Assembly (NCBI RefSeq): GCF_003287275.1
Contig: NZ_QEVW01000022.1
Span: 1-64,000, forward strand
Length of the DNA stretch: 64,000 nucleotides
From: Paenibacillus taichungensis
GTDB lineage: Bacteria; Bacillota; Bacilli; Paenibacillales; Paenibacillaceae
Direction of reading: 5' to 3'
Numbering within the stretch: the first letter of the stretch is position 1; every line of letters begins with the position of its first letter. Below are positions 25,631-35,700 of this stretch, piece after piece. Made by a program: the position numbers and the translations under genes. Under the pieces are notes generated by a model, which searched no databases, had not been told where the DNA came from, and worked only from the letters and a program-made list of their open reading frames with translations.

Positions 25631-26761
25631 TCACATACTTGTAAACTTCACTACGTGTTCGACTACTTTGTCTACATCACTCTTCTGCATTCTAAGATGC
25701 ATTGGTAACGACAAAATCCGTTCACTAATATAGTGAGAATTTGGACAAGTTCCTTTAGCATGAGAGTACATTCTATATTCTGTGTTGTCTCGGTAATGTA
25801 CTCCGGGATAAATTTCAGATTCATTTAAAGCAAGGAGGAGTTCATCCCTTTTATCAACTTTAATAACATAAAGATGTCGAGAGGAATCACATCCAGGAGC
25901 TACTTTAACTGATCTAATATTTTCATGCCCTTCGAACCCTTGATCATACCAGAGAGCCAGTTGTTTACGATAAGCATTATCTTGATCCAGATACTTAAGT
26001 TGCACAAGACCAATTCCGGCCATAATGGAATTTCCATGGTACTTGTAACCGACATGTTCAACGTCATACTTCCATTTATAAGCCCCTTTATCCGTAGATC
26101 TGGCATAAGTATCTTTGTTAATACCCAGCCAAGTCAATTTACGACATAAATCATCGTTATCTTTATCCTTGAAACAAATCATACCAGAGTCTGCTGTAGG
26201 GAGATTTTTAACAGCTTGGAAAGAATACACTACTACGTCTGCTTCTCCACCTGGGATCTTTCCGTTTAGTCTGGTACCTGCCATATGAGCTGCATCTAAA
26301 ATAAGTGCCAGATCATATTTTTTACAAAGTTCAACAATTTCAAGATATCTCCCGGTATTTCCACCAATACCTACAAATAATATCGCTTTAGTCTTATCCG
26401 TGATTTTAGCTTCCACATCTCTAGGATCAAGACACATATATTCATCTACATCAGCAAATACTGGTTTTAAATCCTCATACAGAATAGCATGGTTAGTGGA
26501 TACAAAAGTTAGTGGTGTTGTGATAACCTCAGCATCATCTCCCCATTCCTTCTGCATCTTCAGAATCTTAAATGCTAAACCGAGTCCTACAGTCGCAGAA
26601 TTCAAAAAATGGGCATTCTCCAGTCCAGTGTACTCTTTCCACTTTTCTTCGAGTTGCACGGTTTTAAAACCTAAACCTGTCCAGCCTTTTTCTAGACACT
26701 CACGAATCTCCTCTAAACATTCTTCAACTCTAAATGTAGGCATAAATAATTGAATAGACAT
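25631..26761 (-). CDS. DegT/DnrJ-type PLP aminotransferase for nucleotide sugars
   Basis: 376 residues from the ATG preceded by AAGGAGAG at about 10 bases; the frame is open 18 codons further, into the preceding gene. Fold type I: GWTGLGFKTVQLEEKW, NSATVGLGLAFKIL (cofactor phosphate), ILDAAHMAG, and the PLP lysine in FQAVKNLPT. It would add an amino group to a keto sugar such as dTDP-4-keto-6-deoxyglucose made by RfbB. No 3,4-ketoisomerase gene is present, which favours a 4-amino product over a 3-amino one; this is inference. Confidence 0.85.
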   Translation of the reverse strand: MSIQLFMPTFRVEECLEEIRECLEKGWTGLGFKTVQLEEKWKEYTGLENAHFLNSATVGLGLAFKILKMQKEWGDDAEVITTPLTFVSTNHAILYEDLKPVFADVDEYMCLDPRDVEAKITDKTKAILFVGIGGNTGRYLEIVELCKKYDLALILDAAHMAGTRLNGKIPGGEADVVVYSFQAVKNLPTADSGMICFKDKDNDDLCRKLTWLGINKDTYARSTDKGAYKWKYDVEHVGYKYHGNSIMAGIGLVQLKYLDQDNAYRKQLALWYDQGFEGHENIRSVKVAPGCDSSRHLYVIKVDKRDELLLALNESEIYPGVHYRDNTEYRMYSHAKGTCPNSHYISERILSLPMHLRMQKSDVDKVVEHVVKFTSM

Positions 26762-26783
26762 ACTATATAATCTCTCCTTGTTG

Positions 26784-27620
26784 TTATTCGATAAAAAAGC
26801 TATGAAGCGCTTCACTGAAGTGTCTCAACTGTCGTTTATTGCGAATAAAGTTTGAATTGTCCAAGGCAGAGTATTTTGGCCGCCTAGCTCTTGTCGGGTA
26901 TTTCTCTGATGACACTGGACATATTTCACTGTGCTTGAACTGTTTAACTTCAGCTATCAACTTGGCAAATTCGTACCACGAGGTAATTCCCGTATTAGTA
27001 ATATGATACGTTCCGTATGGACATCCAATAAGCTCGAGTAGTGACTCCGATAAATCTACCGTATAAGTTGGCGAGCCCCATTGATCATCTACTACATTCA
27101 AGATTTTTGCGTCCCCTAAAATATTCTTTACGATTGTATCAGGGAAACATTTTCCTCCCTTTCCAAACAACCAAGAAGTTCTAACAATATAATAATTTTC
27201 ATAATTAGACTTGAGAATATCTTCAGCTAGCATTTTAGATCTACCATATACATTAATTGGTTTACGATCATCATTTTCTCTATACGGGATGTTACTATGG
27301 CCATCGAAAACATAATCTGTACTTATAAAGACAATGATTGGTTGTAGTTCTCTTACGCTCTCTATAAGATTATACATACTGAGACTATTTACATTATAGG
27401 CTTGTAAAGGATCGTCTTCGACCTGATCAACATTTGTAATTCCAGCTGAATGAATGACTACTTCCGGTTTATATTTTTCTATAGCTGCCTTAAGGGAACT
27501 AAGATCAGTTATATCACACTCTTGTTTTGGTGTTCTTACTACTTGGTGTCCCTCTAATTTAAATTGACGGTAAATTTCTTGTCCGAGCAATCCGAATCCA
27601 CCTAGTATTAACACTCTCAA
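26784..27620 (-). CDS. rfbD: dTDP-4-dehydrorhamnose reductase, copy 2
   Basis: 278 residues from a TTG that has GGGAG 7 bases upstream; a further in-frame TTG six codons earlier has no site. Motifs: VLILGGFGLLGQEI, STDYVFDG, YGRSK and the C-terminal RARRPKYSALD. Same reaction as the copy at 12621 but AT-rich and clearly different in sequence. It sits between rfbC and the aminotransferase gene. It could equally reduce another dTDP-4-keto-6-deoxy sugar, since RmlD-like enzymes vary in product. Confidence 0.88.
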   Translation of the reverse strand: MRVLILGGFGLLGQEIYRQFKLEGHQVVRTPKQECDITDLSSLKAAIEKYKPEVVIHSAGITNVDQVEDDPLQAYNVNSLSMYNLIESVRELQPIIVFISTDYVFDGHSNIPYRENDDRKPINVYGRSKMLAEDILKSNYENYYIVRTSWLFGKGGKCFPDTIVKNILGDAKILNVVDDQWGSPTYTVDLSESLLELIGCPYGTYHITNTGITSWYEFAKLIAEVKQFKHSEICPVSSEKYPTRARRPKYSALDNSNFIRNKRQLRHFSEALHSFFIE

Positions 27621-27644
27621 GTTCTCACTCCCTTTCAAGACTTT

Positions 27645-28184
27645 CTAACTCAAAGGTTTCCAATTTGCATCTTTGTCCGAAAGAGAAGGTTGAACTAATC
27701 CGTCTAAAGGCCATTGAATTCCTAATTTTGGATCATTCCAGAGAAGCCCTGACTCATGCCCTGGATCGTAAAAGTGTGTGCATTTGTATGAAAACACAGC
27801 AACATCAGAAAGCACAAGAAAGCCGTGTGCAAAGCCTTCGGGAATAAAAAACTGTTTACGATTGGTGCCCGAAAGGTTGATACCGTGCCATTTTAGAAAT
27901 GTTGGGGAGCCCTTTCGAAGATCAACTGCTACATCATATACTTCTCCCTCAAGAACCCGAACCAGTTTCCCTTGTGGATTCCTGGTCTGGTAGTGCATTC
28001 CCCTCAAGACACCTTTTTTAGACATAGACTGGTTGTCTTGAACAAAGGATACGCTGATCCCGTTTTTCTTAAACTCCTCTTCATGATATGTTTCCATAAA
28101 ATAACCTCGTTCATCACCAAACAACTTAGGTTCAACTATAACTAAGCCCTCAATATCGATTTGAGTAAACTTAAAGTTCCCCAT
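27645..28184 (-). CDS. rfbC: dTDP-4-dehydrorhamnose 3,5-epimerase
   Basis: 179 residues, the typical RmlC length. Cupin-fold epimerase acting between RfbB and RfbD. Motifs: DERGYFMETYHEEEF near the start, the catalytic histidine in RGMHYQ, VYDVAVDLRKGSPT, and PEGFAHGFLVLSD. It is 17 bp from rfbA upstream. It is the only rfbC in the window, so both rfbBD pairs would depend on it. Confidence 0.95.
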   Translation of the reverse strand: MGNFKFTQIDIEGLVIVEPKLFGDERGYFMETYHEEEFKKNGISVSFVQDNQSMSKKGVLRGMHYQTRNPQGKLVRVLEGEVYDVAVDLRKGSPTFLKWHGINLSGTNRKQFFIPEGFAHGFLVLSDVAVFSYKCTHFYDPGHESGLLWNDPKLGIQWPLDGLVQPSLSDKDANWKPLS

Positions 28185-28200
28185 TCTCTACCTCCTCAAA

Positions 28201-29070
28201 TTAGCTAAGATTATAAATATCCATTAAATACTGGCCATATTGAGTCTTTAACAAAGGTTGAGCAAGTTGGACGAGATCATCCTTGGAGATATAACCCATT
28301 CGAAAAGCAATCTCCTCAATACATGAAATGTATAGACCTTGCCTTTTTTGGATTGCTTCCACAAAGTTACTTGCTTCAAGCAATGATTCATGTGTTCCGG
28401 TATCAAGCCAAGCCATTCCCCTGCCCATCAGCTCAACTTTAAGTTGTTCCCTGTATTTATATTCTTCTATTACGGAAGTTATCTCTAATTCCCCCCTCGC
28501 TGAAGGAATTACTTTGGAGGCTATGTTCGCTACATCTCCATCAAAGAAATATAAACCCGGCACTGCATAATTTGATTTTGGAACAGCTGGTTTCTCTTCT
28601 ATGGAAACTACATTATTGTTCTCATCAAACTCTACAACCCCATATGCTGTTGGGTCTTTTACATTACAGCCGAAAATCAGTGCTCCTTCTTTTAATTCAG
28701 CAGCTCTATGTAAGGTTTGACTAAACCTTTGACCGTAAAAAATGTTATCACCAAGTACCATCGCTACGGGTTCATTATTAATAAAATTCTCACCAATAAT
28801 AAAAGCCTCAGCTAAACCTCTAGGTTCATTTTGGATTTGATATTTAAAGTCCATCCCAAGTTGACTACCGTCCCCAAGCAATTGAGTAAAGAAAGGAAGA
28901 TCTCTAGGTGTTGATATGATTAGAATTTCTCTTATTCCTGCCAACATTAGGACGGATAAAGGATAATAAATCATGGGCTTATCATAAATAGGAAGCATCT
29001 GTTTTGAAACAGCCCTAGTTAGTGGATAAAGTCTAGTTCCAGATCCTCCAGCCAAAATAATACCTTTCAT
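28201..29070 (-). CDS. rfbA: Glucose-1-phosphate thymidylyltransferase
   Basis: 289 residues. It makes dTDP-glucose from dTTP and glucose-1-phosphate, the entry to all dTDP sugars here. Motifs: LAGGSGTRLYPLT (nucleotide binding), KPMIYYPLS, VLGDNIFYGQ and WLDTGTHESLLEAS. It is first in the AT-rich 14-kb operon and the only rfbA in the window. The divergent ligase-like gene starts about 125 bp away, so both promoters must lie between 29071 and 29195; I could not define the minus-strand one. Confidence 0.95.
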   Translation of the reverse strand: MKGIILAGGSGTRLYPLTRAVSKQMLPIYDKPMIYYPLSVLMLAGIREILIISTPRDLPFFTQLLGDGSQLGMDFKYQIQNEPRGLAEAFIIGENFINNEPVAMVLGDNIFYGQRFSQTLHRAAELKEGALIFGCNVKDPTAYGVVEFDENNNVVSIEEKPAVPKSNYAVPGLYFFDGDVANIASKVIPSARGELEITSVIEEYKYREQLKVELMGRGMAWLDTGTHESLLEASNFVEAIQKRQGLYISCIEEIAFRMGYISKDDLVQLAQPLLKTQYGQYLMDIYNLS

Positions 29071-29195
29071 TTTTACACACCCTTAAAACTAGAATAGTAA
29101 TTCAACTTTTATGTTGAGAAATTCTCTTGTATATCTCTTATCAGTATACTTATGCTAAAATATTGTCGTATCTACAAGAAAAGGAGAATGAAACC

Positions 29196-31661
29196 TTGTC
29201 GAATCCAGTATACGGGAAACAAATGAAAACGTCGAGTAAAGCTACGGCCAATTCGGCATCGATGCTCCTGTGGTCATTGTCCATAGGGCTTATCTTATTT
29301 TTACTCTGGTCCTCTTTCCAAGTTGCGTTATTTAATGGGCAATTGCTCCAATACGAGGGCCCCATTTATTGGGCAGTTGTAATTTCAACCCTACTATTCG
29401 TTATTTGGGCAGCTGCCTCTTTCAAGTACATGAAACTAGAAACACAACAAGATTGGCTCAAAATCGCGGTGATATTACTGCCACTCACCTACATCTTGTC
29501 ACTCATCAGTGCAGCATCTGAATATTTGGCAGTCAACATGATCCTCATCCAATGCATGTATGCCATGATCTTTGTAATGGCTATGTATCTGCTCAAAAAC
29601 AACAAAATCAATCATATTATACAATCTTCCTTAATAGGGATTGCATATGTAATTGTCGGATTTGGGTTGTTAAACTGGCTGGGGGCCTTTAGTTTCGCAG
29701 GCAAGCTTGTCGGGTGGTTCTCGGCCGGCGTCGTGAATGGAGTCTATAACCAAGCCATATGGAACGATTCAAACGGTCCACGGCTTGCATCGGTGTTTCA
29801 GTATCCCAATACATACGCCGCTTTCCTGATGGCATTTCTGTTTATTACCATTTTTAGTATGACCCGTTCCAAAAAAGGGTACATGCAGCTTCTACATGGT
29901 TTCATGCTTGTGCCGATCATCCTGTCCCTACTGTTGACGCTCTCCCGGACGGGGCTTGTCATGCTTCCGATTGTGTTTATTATTCTTTTGCTCCTGTTGA
30001 AACCTGCAAAGCAAATTTTGTGGTTTATCAATTGTGGAGTAGCAGGAATCGGTACACTTATCGTTTTATATCCGATAAATACAGCTGGACTAGAAGTACA
30101 AAAGCAATACTCTGGCTCACTCGCAGCCAAGGGTTGGATTTATCTGATTGTTTCATCCATAGTTATGGCGTTGTTATGTTGGGTTATCCAGCGCTGGATT
30201 GCACCTCGCCTCGAGGGCAGACTTCAATCCTGGTCAGATCGGAAAGGGTCCAGTTTATGGATTCCACTAGGCTCCGTCGTTCTCACCGTCATTGTTGCCG
30301 TGCTTCTGCTCGGTACCAGCGTTCGCAACATTTTGCCAGACAGCATTAGTACGCGACTTGAAAATATCAATTTCCAACAGCACAGTGTACTCGAGCGGAT
30401 TACGTTTTATAAAGATGCCACGAAACTATTCGCAGACTACCCGATCATTGGTGCGGGTGGTGGAGCATGGACCACCTTGTATGAGAAGTATCAGAACAAT
30501 CCTTATGTCAGTGCCCAAGCACACAACTTCTTCATGCAGTACCTCGTTGAGGTTGGAATCGTTGGATTTATTATCTTTATGACATTCATACTCTTTGTTT
30601 TCTATCAATATGTACGTAGCTATGTAAAAAGGAGTGAGGAAGAACGCGAATCTCATTTTGTGTACTTCATCCTGTCCATGTCTATCCTGGTACTGAGTGT
30701 CCTTGATTTCAATATGAGTTATGTCTTTATTGGAATGCTTGTTTTCCTTGGTCTCGGGGGAATGGCTGCTGCGATAGATCCTAAGCCGCTGCGTCGATTA
30801 AAGCTCAGTGAATCCACAGCACGTGGAATCTACAGCGCGATTGCCGGAGTAGCTGTAATTCTCCTACTCATTATATCTGTTCGCTTCCTGCAAGCTAACC
30901 ATTATGCTTTCGAAGCAAAAGAAGTAGCTCAAGTTAGCCAGGACTTCCAGGAGATCAAAGCTCCACTCGATAAAGATCTTTCGATTCGCAGCACACATAC
31001 AGATTCGTTGCTGATGCTTTCTTCCCTTTATCAACAGGGCTATCAACAGACACAAGATGACCAGTTCTATACGGTTTCTGTAGAGTTGCTTCAACGTGGT
31101 CTTGAAGCAGAACCATTTAATAAGGGCATCGTTAAGCAACTCATGAGCTTATACGAATTGAAGGATGAATCAGACCAAGCCTATGCTCTCCAAAAAGAGT
31201 ATGCTGCCAACTACATCTGGGATATGGATTGGTACGAGACGCTTATCAGCCGCTCGTTCGATCTCGGATATCAGGCACTTGGACAAGGCGATACAGCTAA
31301 GAAGGAATCCTACTTCACTTCGGGTTTGGATGCTTACCAACATGTTGTTGATGGCGTAGAGCATCTGAAGACTCTCCCTGAAGGACAGCTTCAAGGAGAG
31401 CCATTTGAGCTCACTCCAACAATGATTCTGAATACAGGGAAAATGAAATACATGCTAAATGATTCCGTCGGAGCTGTAACTATTCTTAAGGGTGGAATTG
31501 CTGAGGATCTGTCCGATGCGACCAACCGTGAAATTGCTCGTTGGTACCTTGCCGCTCTGACGAAAGAGGGACAACAGGATCAAGCGGTGTATGATAAATT
31601 GATCGCTGTTGCACCTAATGAATCTGACGAGATTAAACAGATTGCTGAACTGAACTTCTAA
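29196..31661 (+). CDS. O-antigen ligase / oligosaccharyltransferase-like membrane protein with C-terminal repeat region
   Basis: About 821 residues. Roughly a dozen membrane helices come first. The family signature GAGGGAWTTLYEKYQNN, then AQAHNFFMQYLVEVGIVG (around 450-485), is the Wzy_C/WaaL loop. The last 230 residues are soluble and helical, resembling TPR repeats (LLMLSSLYQQGYQQ, GIVKQLMSLYELK). In slg loci such proteins transfer the finished glycan from lipid carrier to the S-layer protein; in other loci the family polymerises or ligates glycans. The start is TTG with AAGGAG 9 bases upstream. Codon use is near the host average, unlike the AT-rich operon it diverges from. Confidence 0.82.
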   Translation: MSNPVYGKQMKTSSKATANSASMLLWSLSIGLILFLLWSSFQVALFNGQLLQYEGPIYWAVVISTLLFVIWAAASFKYMKLETQQDWLKIAVILLPLTYILSLISAASEYLAVNMILIQCMYAMIFVMAMYLLKNNKINHIIQSSLIGIAYVIVGFGLLNWLGAFSFAGKLVGWFSAGVVNGVYNQAIWNDSNGPRLASVFQYPNTYAAFLMAFLFITIFSMTRSKKGYMQLLHGFMLVPIILSLLLTLSRTGLVMLPIVFIILLLLLKPAKQILWFINCGVAGIGTLIVLYPINTAGLEVQKQYSGSLAAKGWIYLIVSSIVMALLCWVIQRWIAPRLEGRLQSWSDRKGSSLWIPLGSVVLTVIVAVLLLGTSVRNILPDSISTRLENINFQQHSVLERITFYKDATKLFADYPIIGAGGGAWTTLYEKYQNNPYVSAQAHNFFMQYLVEVGIVGFIIFMTFILFVFYQYVRSYVKRSEEERESHFVYFILSMSILVLSVLDFNMSYVFIGMLVFLGLGGMAAAIDPKPLRRLKLSESTARGIYSAIAGVAVILLLIISVRFLQANHYAFEAKEVAQVSQDFQEIKAPLDKDLSIRSTHTDSLLMLSSLYQQGYQQTQDDQFYTVSVELLQRGLEAEPFNKGIVKQLMSLYELKDESDQAYALQKEYAANYIWDMDWYETLISRSFDLGYQALGQGDTAKKESYFTSGLDAYQHVVDGVEHLKTLPEGQLQGEPFELTPTMILNTGKMKYMLNDSVGAVTILKGGIAEDLSDATNREIARWYLAALTKEGQQDQAVYDKLIAVAPNESDEIKQIAELNF

Positions 31662-31704
31662 CAAAAAAAGTGTTCTAATGATTCTATTAATAATATTTCA
31701 CACT

Positions 31705-31741
31705 AAAAAAGGTTTGCCCTAGATGGGCAAACCTTTTTTTC
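31705..31741. terminator. Bidirectional terminator between the ligase-like gene and galU
   Basis: GGTTTGCCC (31711-31719) and GGGCAAACC (31725-31733) flanked by A and T runs on both sides. It serves the two converging genes that end at 31661 and 31762. Confidence 0.92.
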
Positions 31742-31761
31742 TCTAATCCTTTTGAAGCACG

Positions 31762-32640
31762 CTAATTCGACGACACGATCTTCTTCAAGTAATCAAGTAA
31801 ATCATCCCTAAGATCCGGGCGCTGAAGAGCATAATGAATCGTGGTTTCAATAAAACCAAGTTTCTCCCCAACATCATGACGCAGGCCGTCGAAGTGATAG
31901 GCGAGAATCTGTCGTTGGTCATTCAGACGGGACAAGGCATCGGTTAACTGGATTTCGCCGCCCACGCCCGCAGACTGCTGGCCAAGGATATCGAAGATGT
32001 CCGGCGTCAGAATATAACGTCCCATAATCGCCAGATTGGAAGGTGATTCTTCCGTCTTCGGTTTCTCGATCAGACGACGTGCGCGGAATACACGATTGTC
32101 AGTCGGAGAGAGCAGCTCCCCGTCCACAATTCCGTAACGTGAGACCTCGCTCCAATCGACTGGCTGTACCCCTACAATCGGAGATTGCAATTCATCATAG
32201 ACTTCGATCATTTGCTGAAGACAAGGATGATTGGACTCTACGATGTCATCCCCCAGTAGCACGGCAAATGGTTCGTTTCCGATAAACTTGCGGGCACACC
32301 AGATGGCGTGTCCAAGACCCTTCGGCTCCTTTTGACGGATATAATGGATGTCTGCCATCTCGGAGGGCTTGCGGACTTCGTTCAGCAGATCCCATTTCTG
32401 TTTCCCGGCCAGATTCTGCTCCAGCTCGAATGAGTAGTCAAAGTGATCCTCGATGGCCCGTTTACCTTTACCTGTTACGATAATAATATCCTCAATGCCT
32501 GAAGCCACGGCTTCTTCAATAATGTATTGAATCGTTGGTTTATCGACGATGGGCAGCATTTCCTTGGGCATCGCCTTCGTGGCAGGCAGAAACCGGGTAC
32601 CCAGCCCGGCCGCCGGAATAATTGCTTTGCGAATACGCAC
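31762..32640 (-). CDS. galU: UTP-glucose-1-phosphate uridylyltransferase
   Basis: 292 residues. It makes UDP-glucose, the precursor for glycans, teichoic acid decoration and UDP-galactose. Motifs: IPAAGLGTRFLPATKAMPKE, the substrate lysine in the RLIEKPK region, and GLRHDVGEKLGF near the C-terminus. The start is GTG with AAGGAG 10 bases upstream. It lies beside the glycan cluster, likely feeding the sugar-phosphate transferase. Confidence 0.95.
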   Translation of the reverse strand: MRIRKAIIPAAGLGTRFLPATKAMPKEMLPIVDKPTIQYIIEEAVASGIEDIIIVTGKGKRAIEDHFDYSFELEQNLAGKQKWDLLNEVRKPSEMADIHYIRQKEPKGLGHAIWCARKFIGNEPFAVLLGDDIVESNHPCLQQMIEVYDELQSPIVGVQPVDWSEVSRYGIVDGELLSPTDNRVFRARRLIEKPKTEESPSNLAIMGRYILTPDIFDILGQQSAGVGGEIQLTDALSRLNDQRQILAYHFDGLRHDVGEKLGFIETTIHYALQRPDLRDDLLDYLKKIVSSN

Positions 32641-32711
32641 GCTAAATCCGCTCCTTCTGATGGCGAAATAATTATATATGAAATGAAAAGAGTGCTCATT
32701 GGCCAGACTTC

Positions 32712-32720
32712 ATTATACCA
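32712..32720 (-). promoter_or_regulatory. Extended -10 promoter of galU
   Basis: On the minus strand TGGTATAAT, a perfect extended -10 that overlaps the stop codon of the upstream helicase gene. The -35 region is poor. It would start galU transcription about 65 bp before its GTG. Confidence 0.45.
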
Positions 32721-35700
32721 TCAACAGCTCCCGGATATCCTGCTCGGATAACGTGGTCGATCCCCCGTCTCCGGGTTCAATGACTTCGGCAATCAGATCC
32801 TTTTTGCGCTGCTGTAACTCCAGAATCTTTTCTTCAATTGTACCTTCCGTAACGAGGCGGATAACCTGTACGACTTGTTTCTGCCCCATGCGATGGGCGC
32901 GCCCGATGGCCTGTTCTTCCACGGCGGGATTCCACCATAAATCATATAAAATAACCGTGTCGGCACCCGTTAAGTTCAATCCGGTACCGCCAGCCTTCAA
33001 CGAGATCAGAAACAGTTCCGCTTCACCCTCGTTGAACCTGCGGCACATATCTACCCGACTCTGTGCAGGTGTCTGACCATCCAGGTAGAACAAATCCCTC
33101 CCCTGTGCAGCGAGCGTCTGTCGAATCAGATTCAGCATGCTTGCGAACTGGGAGAAGATGAGAATCCGCTTGCCAGCAGCCAGACAGTCCTGGACCGTCT
33201 CCAGCAGCTGTTCCATTTTCCCAGAATCCCCTTGATAACCCTCCACAAAGAGAGCGGGATGACAGCACAACTGGCGCAGGCGTGTAATGCCAGCAAGTAT
33301 TTTGATACGGTTCTTCTGAAAACCGTTCTCTTCCATATCCCTGGATGTCTCATCCTGAAGCTGGGACAGGTAAGCGGCATACAGTTTTTTCTGTTCCTGC
33401 TTCAGCTCAGAGCGCTGTACGGTTTCAATGCGATCCGGCAGTTCCTCCAGCACATCTTTCTTCAGACGGCGGAGAATAAACGGACGAACCATTCGCGCGA
33501 TCCGCTCAGGCGACAGGTCCCGGAATCTGCGATAGCTTGGGAATAGGCCCGGGAAAACCGCTTCAAAGATCGACCATAGCTCATCTAATGAATTCTCTAC
33601 GGGTGTCCCTGTTAGAGCAAAGCGACGTGGTGCCTGAATCTGTTTAACCGCCTGAGCCGTCTGGGAAGAAGAATTCTTGATCGCCTGGGCTTCATCCAAA
33701 ATAAGCGTATGAAACGTTCTTCCGAGATATGTGTCCAGATCACGCCGCAATAGCGGGTAGGAAGTCACAATAACATCTGCATCATCCATGCCTGAGAGCA
33801 TACTGGCTCGTTCGTCTTTCTGCCCCGCTGCAATCAGAACTCGCAAATGCGGCGCAAATCGGGCAAATTCATTCGCCCAGTTGTACGTTAACGAAGCTGG
33901 TGCAACGACGAGTACCGGAGGATGAGCAGCCATACCCTCATCAGATGCATTGTCTATCAGAAGGCCCGTAATGGGGTCGATACCTGTAGTGGTCTTGGCC
34001 ACATCACTAGATAAACCATGTCCATCGACAGTGTAGCTAGCATCATCCATACTGCTAATGTGCTGTTTCGGCTTTTCTTTCAGTTCCGCCGCGATATAGG
34101 CGATACTTTGCAGCGTTTTACCAAGTCCCATATCATCCGCCAGGATACCGCCAAATCGGTAAAATGCGAGTGTACGCAGCCACTGGTATCCACTGGCCTG
34201 ATAATCACGCAGCACAGGAGCAAGCGCATCCGGCAATGAAAAATCCATCCGCTCGGGGTCACGAAGATCATCCAGGAAACGTTTCAGGGAACCGCCCCAC
34301 TTCACATGTCCCGAAACCTCATCCCGGCCTGGAAGCTGCAGCGCTCGAACGGCCGGCATCCGAATATGACTGCCATTGATATCCCCCGACGCAAGTCCAA
34401 GCGAATCGGCCATGTGTGCGAAGCTGTCCGCTCCTTCATTTTCGAGAGAGACAAACACACCGCTGCGCAAGCGGAAATATGGTTTCTTTTCCACAATGCT
34501 GCGCATAATCTCTTGAAGCTCCTGCTCGTCTACACCTTCCATCTCGAATGAGATCTCCAGCCAATCCAAGCCTTTGCCCAGATCTGCCCGAACCTTCGGC
34601 GGTGTCGGATAGGATTGTACCATGGCCTTCACCGCATTCGGGATATAGATATCTACCTGCTTCTCAAGCTCCGGCAGCAGATGATACATCACATCGTATA
34701 CCGCATCTTCTCGTTCACTTGCCCATACACTGCCCTCCCGTTCCAGGAAAGAGCGGTCTAGTCGGTCGATCAGGTTACGCTCCGCATGACGGTCACGGAC
34801 CAAAATCACCTTTTTTTCTTCCTCATCGATCAAATATTCGGCCAGCGGATTAATCACCATTACACCATAATCAAACTCCAGACGCGCAGTAATCCGTTCC
34901 CGGTAGAAATCGATATACAATTTGGGCGCAAGCTCCGGCTCTGCAATTCGTTCTCTCACCTGGGAGTCGATGGACAGATGTCCAAGTGTACGCAGTTCAG
35001 GCACGACATGCTGCACAAATTCATCTACCTGTTGAGCAGAAATATCGATACTTTCCTTAATTCCATAAGAAGTGAGCGCTCTGCTCAAATCCTCCAGACT
35101 TCGCATCTGCATCGGCTCCAACATATGCAATTGCCCTTCCACCACGGCAGCATCATAGGCTGGCAGAAGAATCAACTCACGCAATCCGGAGATTTCAAGC
35201 TGATATCCTTCATTAGCCCCCTGCGCAATACGATAAAATAAAGGCAGTGCCCCCTCACCCAAAGTGAGCGGACCATTCGCTAACCCTGTTCCCTCCATAC
35301 GGCTATCTGCCTGAAGCAGCAAATCCAGCAGAGGCTTCCAGACGAGCGGAGCAATCAATATATCTCTTCCGTCTGAAGCACCCAAGTAACCCGAGATGGA
35401 TTCGCGGTATGCTTCCTCACTCTGCCTCATCCGAATAAGCATAGACAGGATCGCTTGATCCTGGGGCCTAAAATAATGAATTGAAGGGTCGTAGAAAAAC
35501 AGCTTGGTAAACGACATGGGCTCACCATTCTCAATGCAGTTCAGGAATTGCTTCACTTTCTGAACGACATACAGGCGTTTATTGCCTACCTTCAGTTCGA
35601 GCGCTAGTTTGGCTCCGCCTTTGTGAACCTGCACAAGCTTGCATATAAATTGGAGCTGTAGCTCCTCCCGCAATGAAGACCGGGTTACAGGCGCAGTGTA

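Noticed and set aside
9115..32640. Complete Wzx/Wzy-type capsule locus
   Set aside because: No flippase (Wzx) or Wza/Wzc-type export genes are present; Wzm/Wzt fit an ABC-dependent route instead.
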